From: EA-27 sp964396265
GTDB lineage: Archaea; Thermoplasmatota; Thermoplasmata; RBG-16-68-12; EA-27
Assembly (NCBI GenBank): GCA_964396265.1
Contig: CAYNEM010000008.1
Span: forward strand, 72,500-136,499
Length of the DNA stretch: 64,000 bases
Reading direction: 5' to 3'
The notes beneath the pieces are model-generated. The model saw only the letters and a program-made list of their open reading frames with translations, was not told the origin of the DNA and did not search any database. Positions 1 to 7,689 of this stretch are shown piece by piece. Numbering within the stretch: position 1 is the first letter of the stretch; every line of letters begins with the position of its first letter. A program made the translations under genes and the position numbers.

Positions 1-374
1 TGGGGAACCTACCGGAGGCGGACATCGAGGTGATGGAGAAGGTGCTCGCATCGCTCCCGGAGCGCGTGCCCCCGTGGCTCCTGAACCGCCAGCACGACGT
101 GGACACGGGCGAGGACTATCACCTCTTCGGCTCCGACGTTGACCTGCGTCGGCGCGACGACGTGAACCGCATGAAGATGATCCGTTCGTACAAGGGCGTC
201 CGGCACGAGGATGGCCAGAAGGTGCGCGGGCAGCGCACGCGGTCCAACGGCCGCACGGGCCTCACCGTCGGTGTCCAGAAGAAGGCCGCGATCCAGGCGG
301 CCCAGGCGGCAAAGAAAGAGGACGAGGCCGGCGGCAGAAAGGAGAAGGCGAAGGAGCCGGAGAAGAAGGAGTGA
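1..374 (+). CDS. rps13: 30S ribosomal protein S13 (uS13), 5'-truncated by window edge
   Basis: C-terminal part of uS13, the small-subunit head protein that contacts the P-site tRNA and the large subunit. The reading frame is open from base 3 and the true start lies outside the window. The residues RSYKGVRHEDGQKVRGQRT and RSNGRTGLTVG are the conserved S13 basic tail. It is followed by a lysine/alanine/glutamate-rich C-terminal extension, common in archaeal S13. The stop lies 4 nt before the TTG of rps4. Gene order S13-S4-S11-RpoD is the classic archaeal arrangement, which supports the call. Confidence 0.95.
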   Translation, partial: GNLPEADIEVMEKVLASLPERVPPWLLNRQHDVDTGEDYHLFGSDVDLRRRDDVNRMKMIRSYKGVRHEDGQKVRGQRTRSNGRTGLTVGVQKKAAIQAAQAAKKEDEAGGRKEKAKEPEKKE

Positions 375-378
375 GGGC

Positions 379-996
379 TTGGGCGATCCGAAGTTCCCGA
401 GAAAGAAGTATTCGCGTCCCTCCCACCCCTGGGAGGCGGATCGGATCAAGACGGAGAACGAGCTCCTGAAGAAGTACGGCTTGAAGAACAAGAAGGAGCT
501 GTGGCGTGCCCAGTCGTTCCTCTCTTCGATGCGGGGTCGCGCGCGCGAACTGCAGGCCCTCGTCCGGTACGAGAACCGCCAGGCGCTCAAGGAGCGCGAC
601 GAGCTCATGGCGCGGCTCGGCCGCCTCGGCCTCATGCCCCTCGAAGGGGCATCCCTTGACGACGTGCTCGGCCTCGATGTCGAGGCAGTGCTCTCGCGCC
701 GTCTGCAGACGATCGCGTACGTCCGAGGCCTCGCCTTCAACCCTCGTCAGGCCCGGCAGTTCATTGTCCACGGCCACATGGCGGTCGGGACCCGCACGGT
801 CCGGGTGCCCGGCTACCTGGTGACGAGGTCCGAGGAGGAGTCGATCGGGTACAACCTGCGCAGCCCGATCTCGCACGACCTCCATCCGGCGCGTCCTGGC
901 GTGCAGCAGATCACGGTTCCCGGTCCAGAGATCCAGGAGGGTCCCGGCGGCCCTGAGGAGGGGCCCCCGGAAGGCGGCGGAGGGGGTGGACCGTAG
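379..996 (+). CDS. rps4: 30S ribosomal protein S4 (uS4)
   Basis: uS4, an early-assembling 16S rRNA-binding protein; about 205 residues from a TTG start. TTG at 379 was chosen because it opens directly with the archaeal S4 N-terminus (GDPKFPRKKYSRPSHPW), comes just after the S13 stop, and has GGAG upstream; the frame extends further upstream only as a shadow of rps13. The S4 RNA-binding core is visible near residues 105-150 (SRRLQTIAYVRG, then ARQFIVHGHMAV). The C-terminus is a Gly/Pro/Glu low-complexity tail ending in six glycines before a final proline. The stop codon abuts the ATG of rps11, so the genes are almost certainly co-transcribed. Confidence 0.95.
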   Translation: MGDPKFPRKKYSRPSHPWEADRIKTENELLKKYGLKNKKELWRAQSFLSSMRGRARELQALVRYENRQALKERDELMARLGRLGLMPLEGASLDDVLGLDVEAVLSRRLQTIAYVRGLAFNPRQARQFIVHGHMAVGTRTVRVPGYLVTRSEEESIGYNLRSPISHDLHPARPGVQQITVPGPEIQEGPGGPEEGPPEGGGGGGP

Positions 997-1380
997 ATGG
1001 CACGATGGGGGATTGCGCATATCTATGCGTCCTACAACAACATCCTGATTACGGTCACGGACGTCACGGGCTGCGAGACGATCACGAAGGCCACCGGCGG
1101 CATGGTCGTGAAGGCCGCAAAGGACCAGGCGTCCCCGTACGCGGCGATGAGGGCGGCGGAGAAGGTCGCGGAGGCGGCGAAGGAGAAGGGGATCGACTCG
1201 ATCCACGTGCGCGTCCGCGCGCCGGGCGGGAACAAGAGCGCGTCCCCGGGCCCAGGCGCCCAAGCTGCGATACGGGCACTCGCTCGGGCGGGCCTCACGA
1301 TCGGTCGCATTGAGGACGTCACCCCCGTGCCGCACGACGGGACAAAGCCGAAGGGCGGGCGGCGAGGACGGAGGGTGTGA
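997..1380 (+). CDS. rps11: 30S ribosomal protein S11 (uS11)
   Basis: uS11, platform protein of the small subunit, 127 residues, the usual archaeal length. Family sequence is clear throughout: AHIYASYNNILITVTDVTG at the N-terminus, KATGGMVVKAAKDQASPYAA in the middle and the conserved basic end DVTPVPHDGTKPKGGRRGRRV. The ATG immediately follows the rps4 stop. The stop lies one base before a possible GTG start for rpoD, indicating a translationally linked operon. Confidence 0.97.
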   Translation: MARWGIAHIYASYNNILITVTDVTGCETITKATGGMVVKAAKDQASPYAAMRAAEKVAEAAKEKGIDSIHVRVRAPGGNKSASPGPGAQAAIRALARAGLTIGRIEDVTPVPHDGTKPKGGRRGRRV

Positions 1381-1414
1381 CGTGCCCCACGGAGCCGGCG
1401 TCCAAGGTGCGGGC

Positions 1415-2263
1415 ATGTCCCTGCGCATCGACGAAATGAGCGAGCGGAGCGCGCGGTTCCTCCTCGAGGGCATCGAGCCTGGATTCGCGAACGCGCTGCG
1501 CCGGAGCCTCATCGCGGACCTGCCCAAGCTTGCGATCGAAGATGTGGAGTTCCATCTCGGACCGATCCGGGCGGAGGACGGGAAGGAGGCGGAATCCGTC
1601 GCCCCGCTCTTCGACGAAATGATCGCCCACCGCCTCGGGCTCGTCCCGCTTCCCACGGACCCCAAGCTGTTCGTCCCCCGGGCGACGTGCCCCGCTTGCG
1701 GCGGGGAGGGATGTCCGAACTGCACGGTCATCTATTCGCTGAACAAGCGCGGACCTGCAACCGTCTACAGCGGCGACCTCGAGCCGGTCGGGGACGCCAA
1801 GCTCAAGCCCGTGGACCTGGGGATTCCGCTGGTGAAGTTAGGCGAGGGACAGGCGCTGCTCGTGTACGCGACCGCGCAGCTCGGGTTCGGCCGCGAGCAC
1901 GCGAAGTGGCAGGTCGCGCAGGCGGTCGGCTACAAGTACAAGCCCGTCGTGAAGGTCGACAACCGGAAGCTCGACGCGGACAAGTTCCCCCTCGATGTCT
2001 GCCCGCCGAACATCCTTCACAACCGCGACGGCAAGATCGTCGTGGAGCCCGAGGAGGCGTGCATCCTCTGCAACGCGTGCGTCGACGCCGCGAAGGAGCG
2101 CGGGTCCGAGGGCGCCTTCGACGTGTCGGGCGATCCGACGAAGATCCTGTTCCATCTCGAGACGGATGGCTCCATGGACGCGAAGACCGCTGTGCTCGAG
2201 GCGCTCTCTATGCTCGAGACGAAGTTCTCAACGGTTTCGGACCAGACGTCGGCGATGGAGTAA
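1415..2263 (+). CDS. rpoD: DNA-directed RNA polymerase subunit D (Rpo3)
   Basis: Archaeal homologue of bacterial alpha / eukaryotic RPB3, the platform for RNA polymerase assembly with subunit L. ATG 1415 gives 282 residues beginning MSLRIDEMSE; an in-frame GTG at 1382 would add 11 residues. The signature EPGFANALRRSLIADLP (about residues 21-37) is the alpha-motif helix. Two cysteine sets are visible: C92-x2-C95-x4-C100-x2-C103, and C196 with C216-x2-C219-x2-C222 in the ferredoxin-like insertion that binds Fe-S in many archaeal D subunits. In many archaea rpoD is followed by L18e-L13-S9; here it is followed by a convergent surface-protein gene whose 3' end overlaps by 36 bp. Confidence 0.95.
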   Translation: MSLRIDEMSERSARFLLEGIEPGFANALRRSLIADLPKLAIEDVEFHLGPIRAEDGKEAESVAPLFDEMIAHRLGLVPLPTDPKLFVPRATCPACGGEGCPNCTVIYSLNKRGPATVYSGDLEPVGDAKLKPVDLGIPLVKLGEGQALLVYATAQLGFGREHAKWQVAQAVGYKYKPVVKVDNRKLDADKFPLDVCPPNILHNRDGKIVVEPEEACILCNACVDAAKERGSEGAFDVSGDPTKILFHLETDGSMDAKTAVLEALSMLETKFSTVSDQTSAME

Positions 2264-5200
2264 TCTCGCGCCGAGGCCGATCATCAGCGCCACCGGCAGC
2301 AGCACCGCTGCGGGTTCTGGGACTTCAGCGACGAGGACCCGGCCGCTGTCCGCCTGCCCCGTGTCGTCCCATGCGTTCGCCCCGATCGCGACGCGCCACA
2401 GGGGGTCCGACGCGAACCGGCCGCTCGCGACGGAGGTCCCGAGGCGCTCTCCGTCCTGCGCCCCGGTGAACGTCTCGTCCACGGTCTGATCGGTCGTCGG
2501 GCTGTCGAACCAGTACGCCCGGCCACGGTCCGTCCCGCCGACGTCCGCGGTCGGCGCCCCGAAGAACACGCCTGCGGTCCCGTCCCCGTCAAGGTCGACG
2601 ACCGTGACCGAATTCCCGCACTGTTCCGTCGACGTCAATCCCGCCAAGGTCGCGTCCGGAGACGCCCCCGAGGTGAGACCCGTCCCATCCGAGTTGGCGA
2701 GGAACACGTAGCCGCCGCCGACGTTGGTCGTCCTTCCCGGCGAGCCGACGGCGAGGTCCGCGTACGCGTCCGCGTTGATCGTGCCGAGTGCGACGGAGAG
2801 CCCGAACTTCTCGGCGGAGGCCTGAGCGATCAGCGTCGCCTCCGGGAGCCGGTCGCCCGATCCGCTCGTCATGTTGCTGCCCTTGAAGAAGTGCACGCGG
2901 CCGCTGTTCGAGCTCTGGAACGGTTCCCCGACGACCACGTCCGCGTACGCGTCCGAATCCACCTTCCCGACCGCGAAGTTGTAACCGAACTGCCCCGCGC
3001 TGTTCGTGCTGGGCTTGAGCGTGAAGTCCGAGGTCGATTCCGGCGAGCTGAACGGGGCCTTGTAGACGTGCACCACGCCGTCCTGGCTCGCGAGTCCTCC
3101 GTCGTTGTCCCGACCGGTTTCCCCGATGAGCACCTCGTCGAAGCTCGTGTTGTCGAGGTTGCCCGCAGCCACATACCAGCCGAAGTTCAGCGCCCCGCTC
3201 GGGGGCGTGAACTCCAGGTCCGGCGTCTCCTCGAGCCCGGACCAGCTCGATCCCCCGTAGTAGACCGAGACGTTCCCCGCGATGCCCGCGACGGACCGGC
3301 TCGAGACGAGGGCGTCCCAGAAGCCGTCCCCGTTGAACTTCCCCGCGGCGACGGAGTATCCGTGCTGGGCGTCCGTGCTCGTCCCCCGGATCCGGACGTC
3401 GGGGATCGTCTTGGAGGCGTCGAGCGGCCCATAGAAGATGTACGCGTACCCGTGCAGGGATAGGTTCAGGTTGTTCCGCGGAGCGCCCGTGAGGAGGTCC
3501 GCGAGCCCATCGTTGTTAAAGTCCCCCATGGCGACGGAGAATCCCATCTGCTCCCCGGGATCTTCGGATGCCCCGTCGTTCTCGATCTGGTACGTCGTCG
3601 GATCCACGAGGACCGGATAGGAGGCGGCGGCGAGCCATGCGCCCGGCACGAGGACCGCCAGTGCGCCCTGCCGCCATCGGAACGAGAGGTCGACGCGATC
3701 GCCCGACGCATCCTCCGCCCAGGGCCGGGACATCGCGATCCGCAATCCGCGACCGTCCGTGAGGATGAAGTCGCCCTCGATTCGGATCTCCTCCGCGGAC
3801 CCGTCCCCCGCGACCTCGACGAACAGGTCTCCGTACGCGGCGAGGCGCGTCTCGATTGCGAGCGTGTCCCCGACGCCGACCGGCGGCGGCGCGAACACGG
3901 TGATCGTCTCCTTGAGTCGGGTCGACTCCGCCTCGTACGCGACGGTCGCTTCCATCCCCGCATACGCGTCCGCATAGGTCATCCCGGCCTCGTCCGCGAT
4001 GACGCTCCCCGTCCCGGGAGAGGTCAGGAGCGCCTCGCCACCCGACCCCTCCACGAGGAACTCGGGAAGGGTCCACGAAACCGAGCCCTGCCCGGGGATT
4101 TCGAACGTGACGAGTCCGCCGGTGCCGCGGGGCAGCGTGGCCTCGTACCGTCGGATGAACGTGATGCCGCCCATCGAGGATCGCGTTCCGCGGACGCCTT
4201 CGACCGCGGTGCGGTCGCCCGTCCCCTGCCAGTCCTGGGATTCGACGACGAAATCCGCGCCGCGAAGGTCGACGCCCGCAACGTCGAGCGACCCCTCGAG
4301 CTCGCCGCCGGATGCGAACGCTTTGGCGGTGCCGGCTGCGATCCACCGACCGGACTGCCACCGGAAGCCCTCGACCGCCCGGACCCTGCCGTTCCTTCCG
4401 CGGATATCCAGGAGGGTATCCGCGACGATGCCGCCAACGCCGACTCCACCCTCCGTGAGATTCGTGTCGAAGAAGACACGGATGACATCCTCGCCTACGA
4501 CCCTCGCGGGGACGCCGGGCGGGGGCGGCGGCGCAGCCTGTCCGGGGACCGGGCGGACGCGCGCCTCTGGATGGACCGCGCCGCCGAGCGCCGTTCCCCG
4601 GACCGCCGCGTAGACATGGGCGGTCCCGTTTTGGACTGCGCTCTCGAATCGCTCGAGGTCCACGTTCGCGTTCGACACCTCGTCCGTGTCCGAGGATTGT
4701 GCCGTCCATTCCGTGAAAATCCCGTCGACGGTTCTCTCGTCGGGAATGCGCGTCACATAGGCCCGAGTGGGAGGTCCCCGGATCACGACCGGACGGTCCG
4801 CATCGATCGCCACGAGGTCTGCGGAGAGGAGCGCGGACGTCGCGAGCCCCGAGGCGTCGACGGTCAGCGTCAGCGTTCGCGGTTGCCCCACCGCGACGAC
4901 GAGGGGAGAGAAGCCGTCGATCGGGGGCGTGATGCCGAGGCGGTCGAACGTGAGCGCGTCGACGCGCACGGAGGACCCTGCGGCCCGGAAGGTGACGTTG
5001 ACGAAATCCGTGCCCGGAGCTCGTGCGACCGTCGGCCCCACCGCCTCTTGGACGACCTCGAGCGCTCCGTGCGTGGGACCGAACGCGACCTGCGAGGAGG
5101 CGCGGGACCCAGCCTGGTCGTCGGTGTGGATCACGACCCTGCCGAGGGAGTCGTCGATGGCGACGATGTCCGTGAGGTCGACCTGGACTTCGAGTTCGGA

Positions 5201-6721
5201 CCCGCGATATGCCGCAGTCGGGGCACGGATGGCCTGCCACGCGGTCCAGTTGTCCTGGTCCGTTCCGGACCACAACCAGGCGTGTTGGCCGAGGATCGTC
5301 TGGTCGCCTCCATAGACCTCCAGGAGGAGGTCCGCGCCGACCGAGCCCTCGTCGTACCCGGTCAACCTGCTTCCGTCCGCGTCGACGAACACGTAGAGGA
5401 GATCTGTGTTCGTGGGTTGCACGAACCACGTCCCCCCGACGCGGGCATAGATGGACAGTCGGTTGTCCTGCCACTTCAGGGTGTACTCTCGGAGGTCGAC
5501 GTCCGCGTTGGCGGTGCTGGAACCCTGCGTGTACCCGGGCACCCTTTGCCAATCCGAGAAGTCGCCGTCGATCACCGAGCCCCCGAACACGGGCCCGAGA
5601 GGCTCCGGCAGGAGGAACGAGACGGAAAGCAGGAGGGCCGCGGCGATTGGCACGAGGTAGAGTTTCCATCGCCCCAAGCGCGCCTCGGCGGAGGACCGGG
5701 GACCCCCCAGCCCGTTTGTGAGTCCGAGCCCGTTGGTGAGGCCATTCGTGAGGCCGTTCGTGAGGCCTGCCCGAGTGCGCTGCAGGCCGTTGACGAGGCC
5801 ATTCACGCGTCCCGCCGCAAGGCCGTTGATTGCTCCCAGGCCTTCGGTCCCTCCCGTTCGGAGGCGGACCGTTCCCCTCGGACGCGTGATCGCGCCGGGG
5901 CGTGGTGCGAGGGGGACCCTCTTTGCCCGGGCGGCGCGGTCCCGAGTGTCAGCCCGCTCGAGAAGCGTCGCCATCTCCGCTTCGATGCGCCAGATCTGAT
6001 GCGGGGAGCGGAACAGCGCTCGCACGCGCGCGATGTCCGCCTCGAGGCCATCTGCGTCGAGGGACTTCATGGTGTCCTCGAGGACCTGCACCTTGCGCAC
6101 GTTCTGGTCGAATTGGAAGAACGCCGTCCTAACGCGATCGGGGTCGTCGCGGGCGACGGCCCGAAGAGGGCCGACTTCAAACCCCGCGGCTTCCCACGCT
6201 GCGAGCCTTTCCTCGGGCGTCTCTGCGGATCCCTCCGGTCTCGTGAGCGAAGCAAGCTCCTCGAGCCCCCGGACCGCCTCCCTCTCGGCAACTTCCTCCT
6301 CCGCCGCGTGGAGCCCGTCGAGCTCCTCCGTCAGGGACGTCAGGGCTTCCTCGACGCTCGATTCTCCCGACGGCGGTTGGCCTCCGGCGGCCTGGATGGC
6401 CTTCCGTTCCGCTTCGGCGGCTTCCTCCGTCCGCCCCAGGCGGCCTAGGACGAACGACAGGAGGACCTGGAGACGGCTGAGGGAAGGATCCAGGGATTCC
6501 GCCTTGCGGAGGGCCGCCAACGCGTCGTCCCATCGATCGAACTCTGAGAGGAGGATCCCCTTCCGGAACCACAGCGTGGGATCGTCCGGGGCGCGCTCGA
6601 GCGCGGCGTCGACATCCGCGAGGGCACTCTCTGTCGGGCGCTCCTCGCGCTCGGCACGAGCCCACTTCTCAAGGAAGTCCTTGGCGAACTTCCGTCGCTC
6701 CTTGTCCTCCTCTTCCGCCAT
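2228..6721 (-). CDS. Giant TPR / transmembrane / FG-GAP beta-propeller surface protein with VPEP-type C-terminus
   Basis: 1497 residues with an unusual layout. Residues about 1-290 are cytoplasm-like: two or three TPR units (PDDPTLWFRKGILL, WDDALAALRKAESLDP) and charged helices. Residues about 297-338 carry seven NGL tripeptides in a low-complexity linker. A membrane span follows near 350-370 (YLVPIAAALLLSVSFLLP). The remaining part appears extracellular: two CBM9/DOMON-like stretches beginning IDGDFSDW and VDGIFTEW, then seven FG-GAP-type repeats between about 1055 and 1470 (for example VAMGDFNNDGLADLLTGAP), the number that closes an integrin-alpha-like propeller. The C-terminus, VPEP followed by a hydrophobic helix and RRR, resembles PEP-CTERM-class sorting signals. 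Probable surface adhesion or signalling protein; function unproven. Confidence 0.85.
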   Translation of the reverse strand: MAEEEDKERRKFAKDFLEKWARAEREERPTESALADVDAALERAPDDPTLWFRKGILLSEFDRWDDALAALRKAESLDPSLSRLQVLLSFVLGRLGRTEEAAEAERKAIQAAGGQPPSGESSVEEALTSLTEELDGLHAAEEEVAEREAVRGLEELASLTRPEGSAETPEERLAAWEAAGFEVGPLRAVARDDPDRVRTAFFQFDQNVRKVQVLEDTMKSLDADGLEADIARVRALFRSPHQIWRIEAEMATLLERADTRDRAARAKRVPLAPRPGAITRPRGTVRLRTGGTEGLGAINGLAAGRVNGLVNGLQRTRAGLTNGLTNGLTNGLGLTNGLGGPRSSAEARLGRWKLYLVPIAAALLLSVSFLLPEPLGPVFGGSVIDGDFSDWQRVPGYTQGSSTANADVDLREYTLKWQDNRLSIYARVGGTWFVQPTNTDLLYVFVDADGSRLTGYDEGSVGADLLLEVYGGDQTILGQHAWLWSGTDQDNWTAWQAIRAPTAAYRGSELEVQVDLTDIVAIDDSLGRVVIHTDDQAGSRASSQVAFGPTHGALEVVQEAVGPTVARAPGTDFVNVTFRAAGSSVRVDALTFDRLGITPPIDGFSPLVVAVGQPRTLTLTVDASGLATSALLSADLVAIDADRPVVIRGPPTRAYVTRIPDERTVDGIFTEWTAQSSDTDEVSNANVDLERFESAVQNGTAHVYAAVRGTALGGAVHPEARVRPVPGQAAPPPPPGVPARVVGEDVIRVFFDTNLTEGGVGVGGIVADTLLDIRGRNGRVRAVEGFRWQSGRWIAAGTAKAFASGGELEGSLDVAGVDLRGADFVVESQDWQGTGDRTAVEGVRGTRSSMGGITFIRRYEATLPRGTGGLVTFEIPGQGSVSWTLPEFLVEGSGGEALLTSPGTGSVIADEAGMTYADAYAGMEATVAYEAESTRLKETITVFAPPPVGVGDTLAIETRLAAYGDLFVEVAGDGSAEEIRIEGDFILTDGRGLRIAMSRPWAEDASGDRVDLSFRWRQGALAVLVPGAWLAAASYPVLVDPTTYQIENDGASEDPGEQMGFSVAMGDFNNDGLADLLTGAPRNNLNLSLHGYAYIFYGPLDASKTIPDVRIRGTSTDAQHGYSVAAGKFNGDGFWDALVSSRSVAGIAGNVSVYYGGSSWSGLEETPDLEFTPPSGALNFGWYVAAGNLDNTSFDEVLIGETGRDNDGGLASQDGVVHVYKAPFSSPESTSDFTLKPSTNSAGQFGYNFAVGKVDSDAYADVVVGEPFQSSNSGRVHFFKGSNMTSGSGDRLPEATLIAQASAEKFGLSVALGTINADAYADLAVGSPGRTTNVGGGYVFLANSDGTGLTSGASPDATLAGLTSTEQCGNSVTVVDLDGDGTAGVFFGAPTADVGGTDRGRAYWFDSPTTDQTVDETFTGAQDGERLGTSVASGRFASDPLWRVAIGANAWDDTGQADSGRVLVAEVPEPAAVLLPVALMIGLGARLLHRRRLVRNR
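5708..5830 (-). repeat. NGL tripeptide repeat tract inside the TPR/FG-GAP gene
   Basis: This segment encodes seven Asn-Gly-Leu units (INGL, VNGL, VNGL, then four TNGL) separated by 0-8 residues. It sits directly before the first membrane span, so it would be juxtamembrane on the cytoplasmic side if the predicted topology is right. On the DNA it appears as recurring gag-gcc-gtt-like triplets. It may be a flexible linker or binding tract. Confidence 0.8.
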
Positions 6722-6826
6722 CGGTCTGCGTCCCCGCTCATGAGGGGGCGAGGGCGGATATAGGTTCTATCCTAAGGCCTCAAGTATCTATACAAATATC
6801 TCGATTCACACGTCCAATCATTGGTG

Positions 6827-7636
6827 TCAGGCGAAGTCGAAGAGGCTCTTCTGCCCCTCCTCCTTCATTCGGAAGGCCCAATCGACCGGGTCGAGCCCGT
6901 ACGCTTCCCGGAAGAGGTTCACACACGCGGGGCCGAACCCCGCGAAGTGGTTGTTGAAGAACACGTATGCGTCTGCTACGCGGTCCTCGACCTTCTTGAC
7001 TTCGCCCAGCCACGTCTTGATCTCCCCGGTGCGGTCGCGCTGGATTTCCCCGGTCAGTTTCGGAAGGCTGCGATCCCCGATGAAACGGAGGTACAGGAAG
7101 TCCGTCGTCAGGACAGGCGGTACCTGGACATAGTCGTTGTCGGACCAGCAAAGCGCGACGCCACGGTCCTCGAGCCAGGCGTACGTTTCCGGGGTGAACC
7201 ACGAGCCGTGGCGGAACTCGATCGCGTATCGATACCCGGAAGGAAGGGCGTCCACGAAGCCCTCGAGGAGCTTCCGTCCTGTCCCGATGGAGAACCGCGG
7301 GGGCAGCTGGATCACGAGCGGGCCGAGCTTGGGACGCATGAGAGAGATGGCGTTGAAGAACCAGCGCAGCGGGTCGTCGACGTTCACAAACTGCTTGTCG
7401 TGCGTAATCAGTCGCGGGAACTTGGCGGTGAACAGGAACCCTTCGGGCGTGGCGTCCGTCCAAGCGCGCGTCATGTCCTGCGACGGGATCGCGTAGAACG
7501 AGGTGTCGACCTCGACGATGTCGAACGCGCGCGCATACAAGGAGAGGTAGTCCGTCGCATCCGCCCGGGCCGGGTAGAACGAGCCGCCCCACTCCGGGTA
7601 CGACCAGCCGACGCAGCCGATCCGAAGGCGGGCCAC
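6827..7636 (-). CDS. DUF72 family protein (YecE-like TIM barrel)
   Basis: 269 residues, the typical length for DUF72. The N-terminus RIGCVGWSYPEWGGSFYP and the following segments FDIVEVDTSFYAIPS, GFLFTAKFPRLITHDK and YRYAIEFRHGSWF are characteristic of this widespread TIM-barrel family. Its biochemical activity is not established. The gene stands alone between two surface-protein genes on the same strand, with about 100 bp upstream to the TPR/FG-GAP gene and about 50 bp on the other side. No cofactor-binding motif is obvious. The family assignment is secure, the role unknown. Confidence 0.9.
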   Translation of the reverse strand: MARLRIGCVGWSYPEWGGSFYPARADATDYLSLYARAFDIVEVDTSFYAIPSQDMTRAWTDATPEGFLFTAKFPRLITHDKQFVNVDDPLRWFFNAISLMRPKLGPLVIQLPPRFSIGTGRKLLEGFVDALPSGYRYAIEFRHGSWFTPETYAWLEDRGVALCWSDNDYVQVPPVLTTDFLYLRFIGDRSLPKLTGEIQRDRTGEIKTWLGEVKKVEDRVADAYVFFNNHFAGFGPACVNLFREAYGLDPVDWAFRMKEEGQKSLFDFA

Positions 7637-7689
7637 GGACGAAGATGCGTTTCAAGGATATAGATTTCCCCGGAGGTCCGGAAGGCGGC

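Noticed and set aside
3516..5669. 717-residue minus-strand frame inside the TPR/FG-GAP gene
   Set aside because: Same-strand alternative frame, extremely Arg-rich; the overlapping frame has clear FG-GAP and CBM9-like domains.
4571..6448. 625-residue plus-strand frame
   Set aside because: Antisense shadow of the TPR/FG-GAP gene with no protein-like features.
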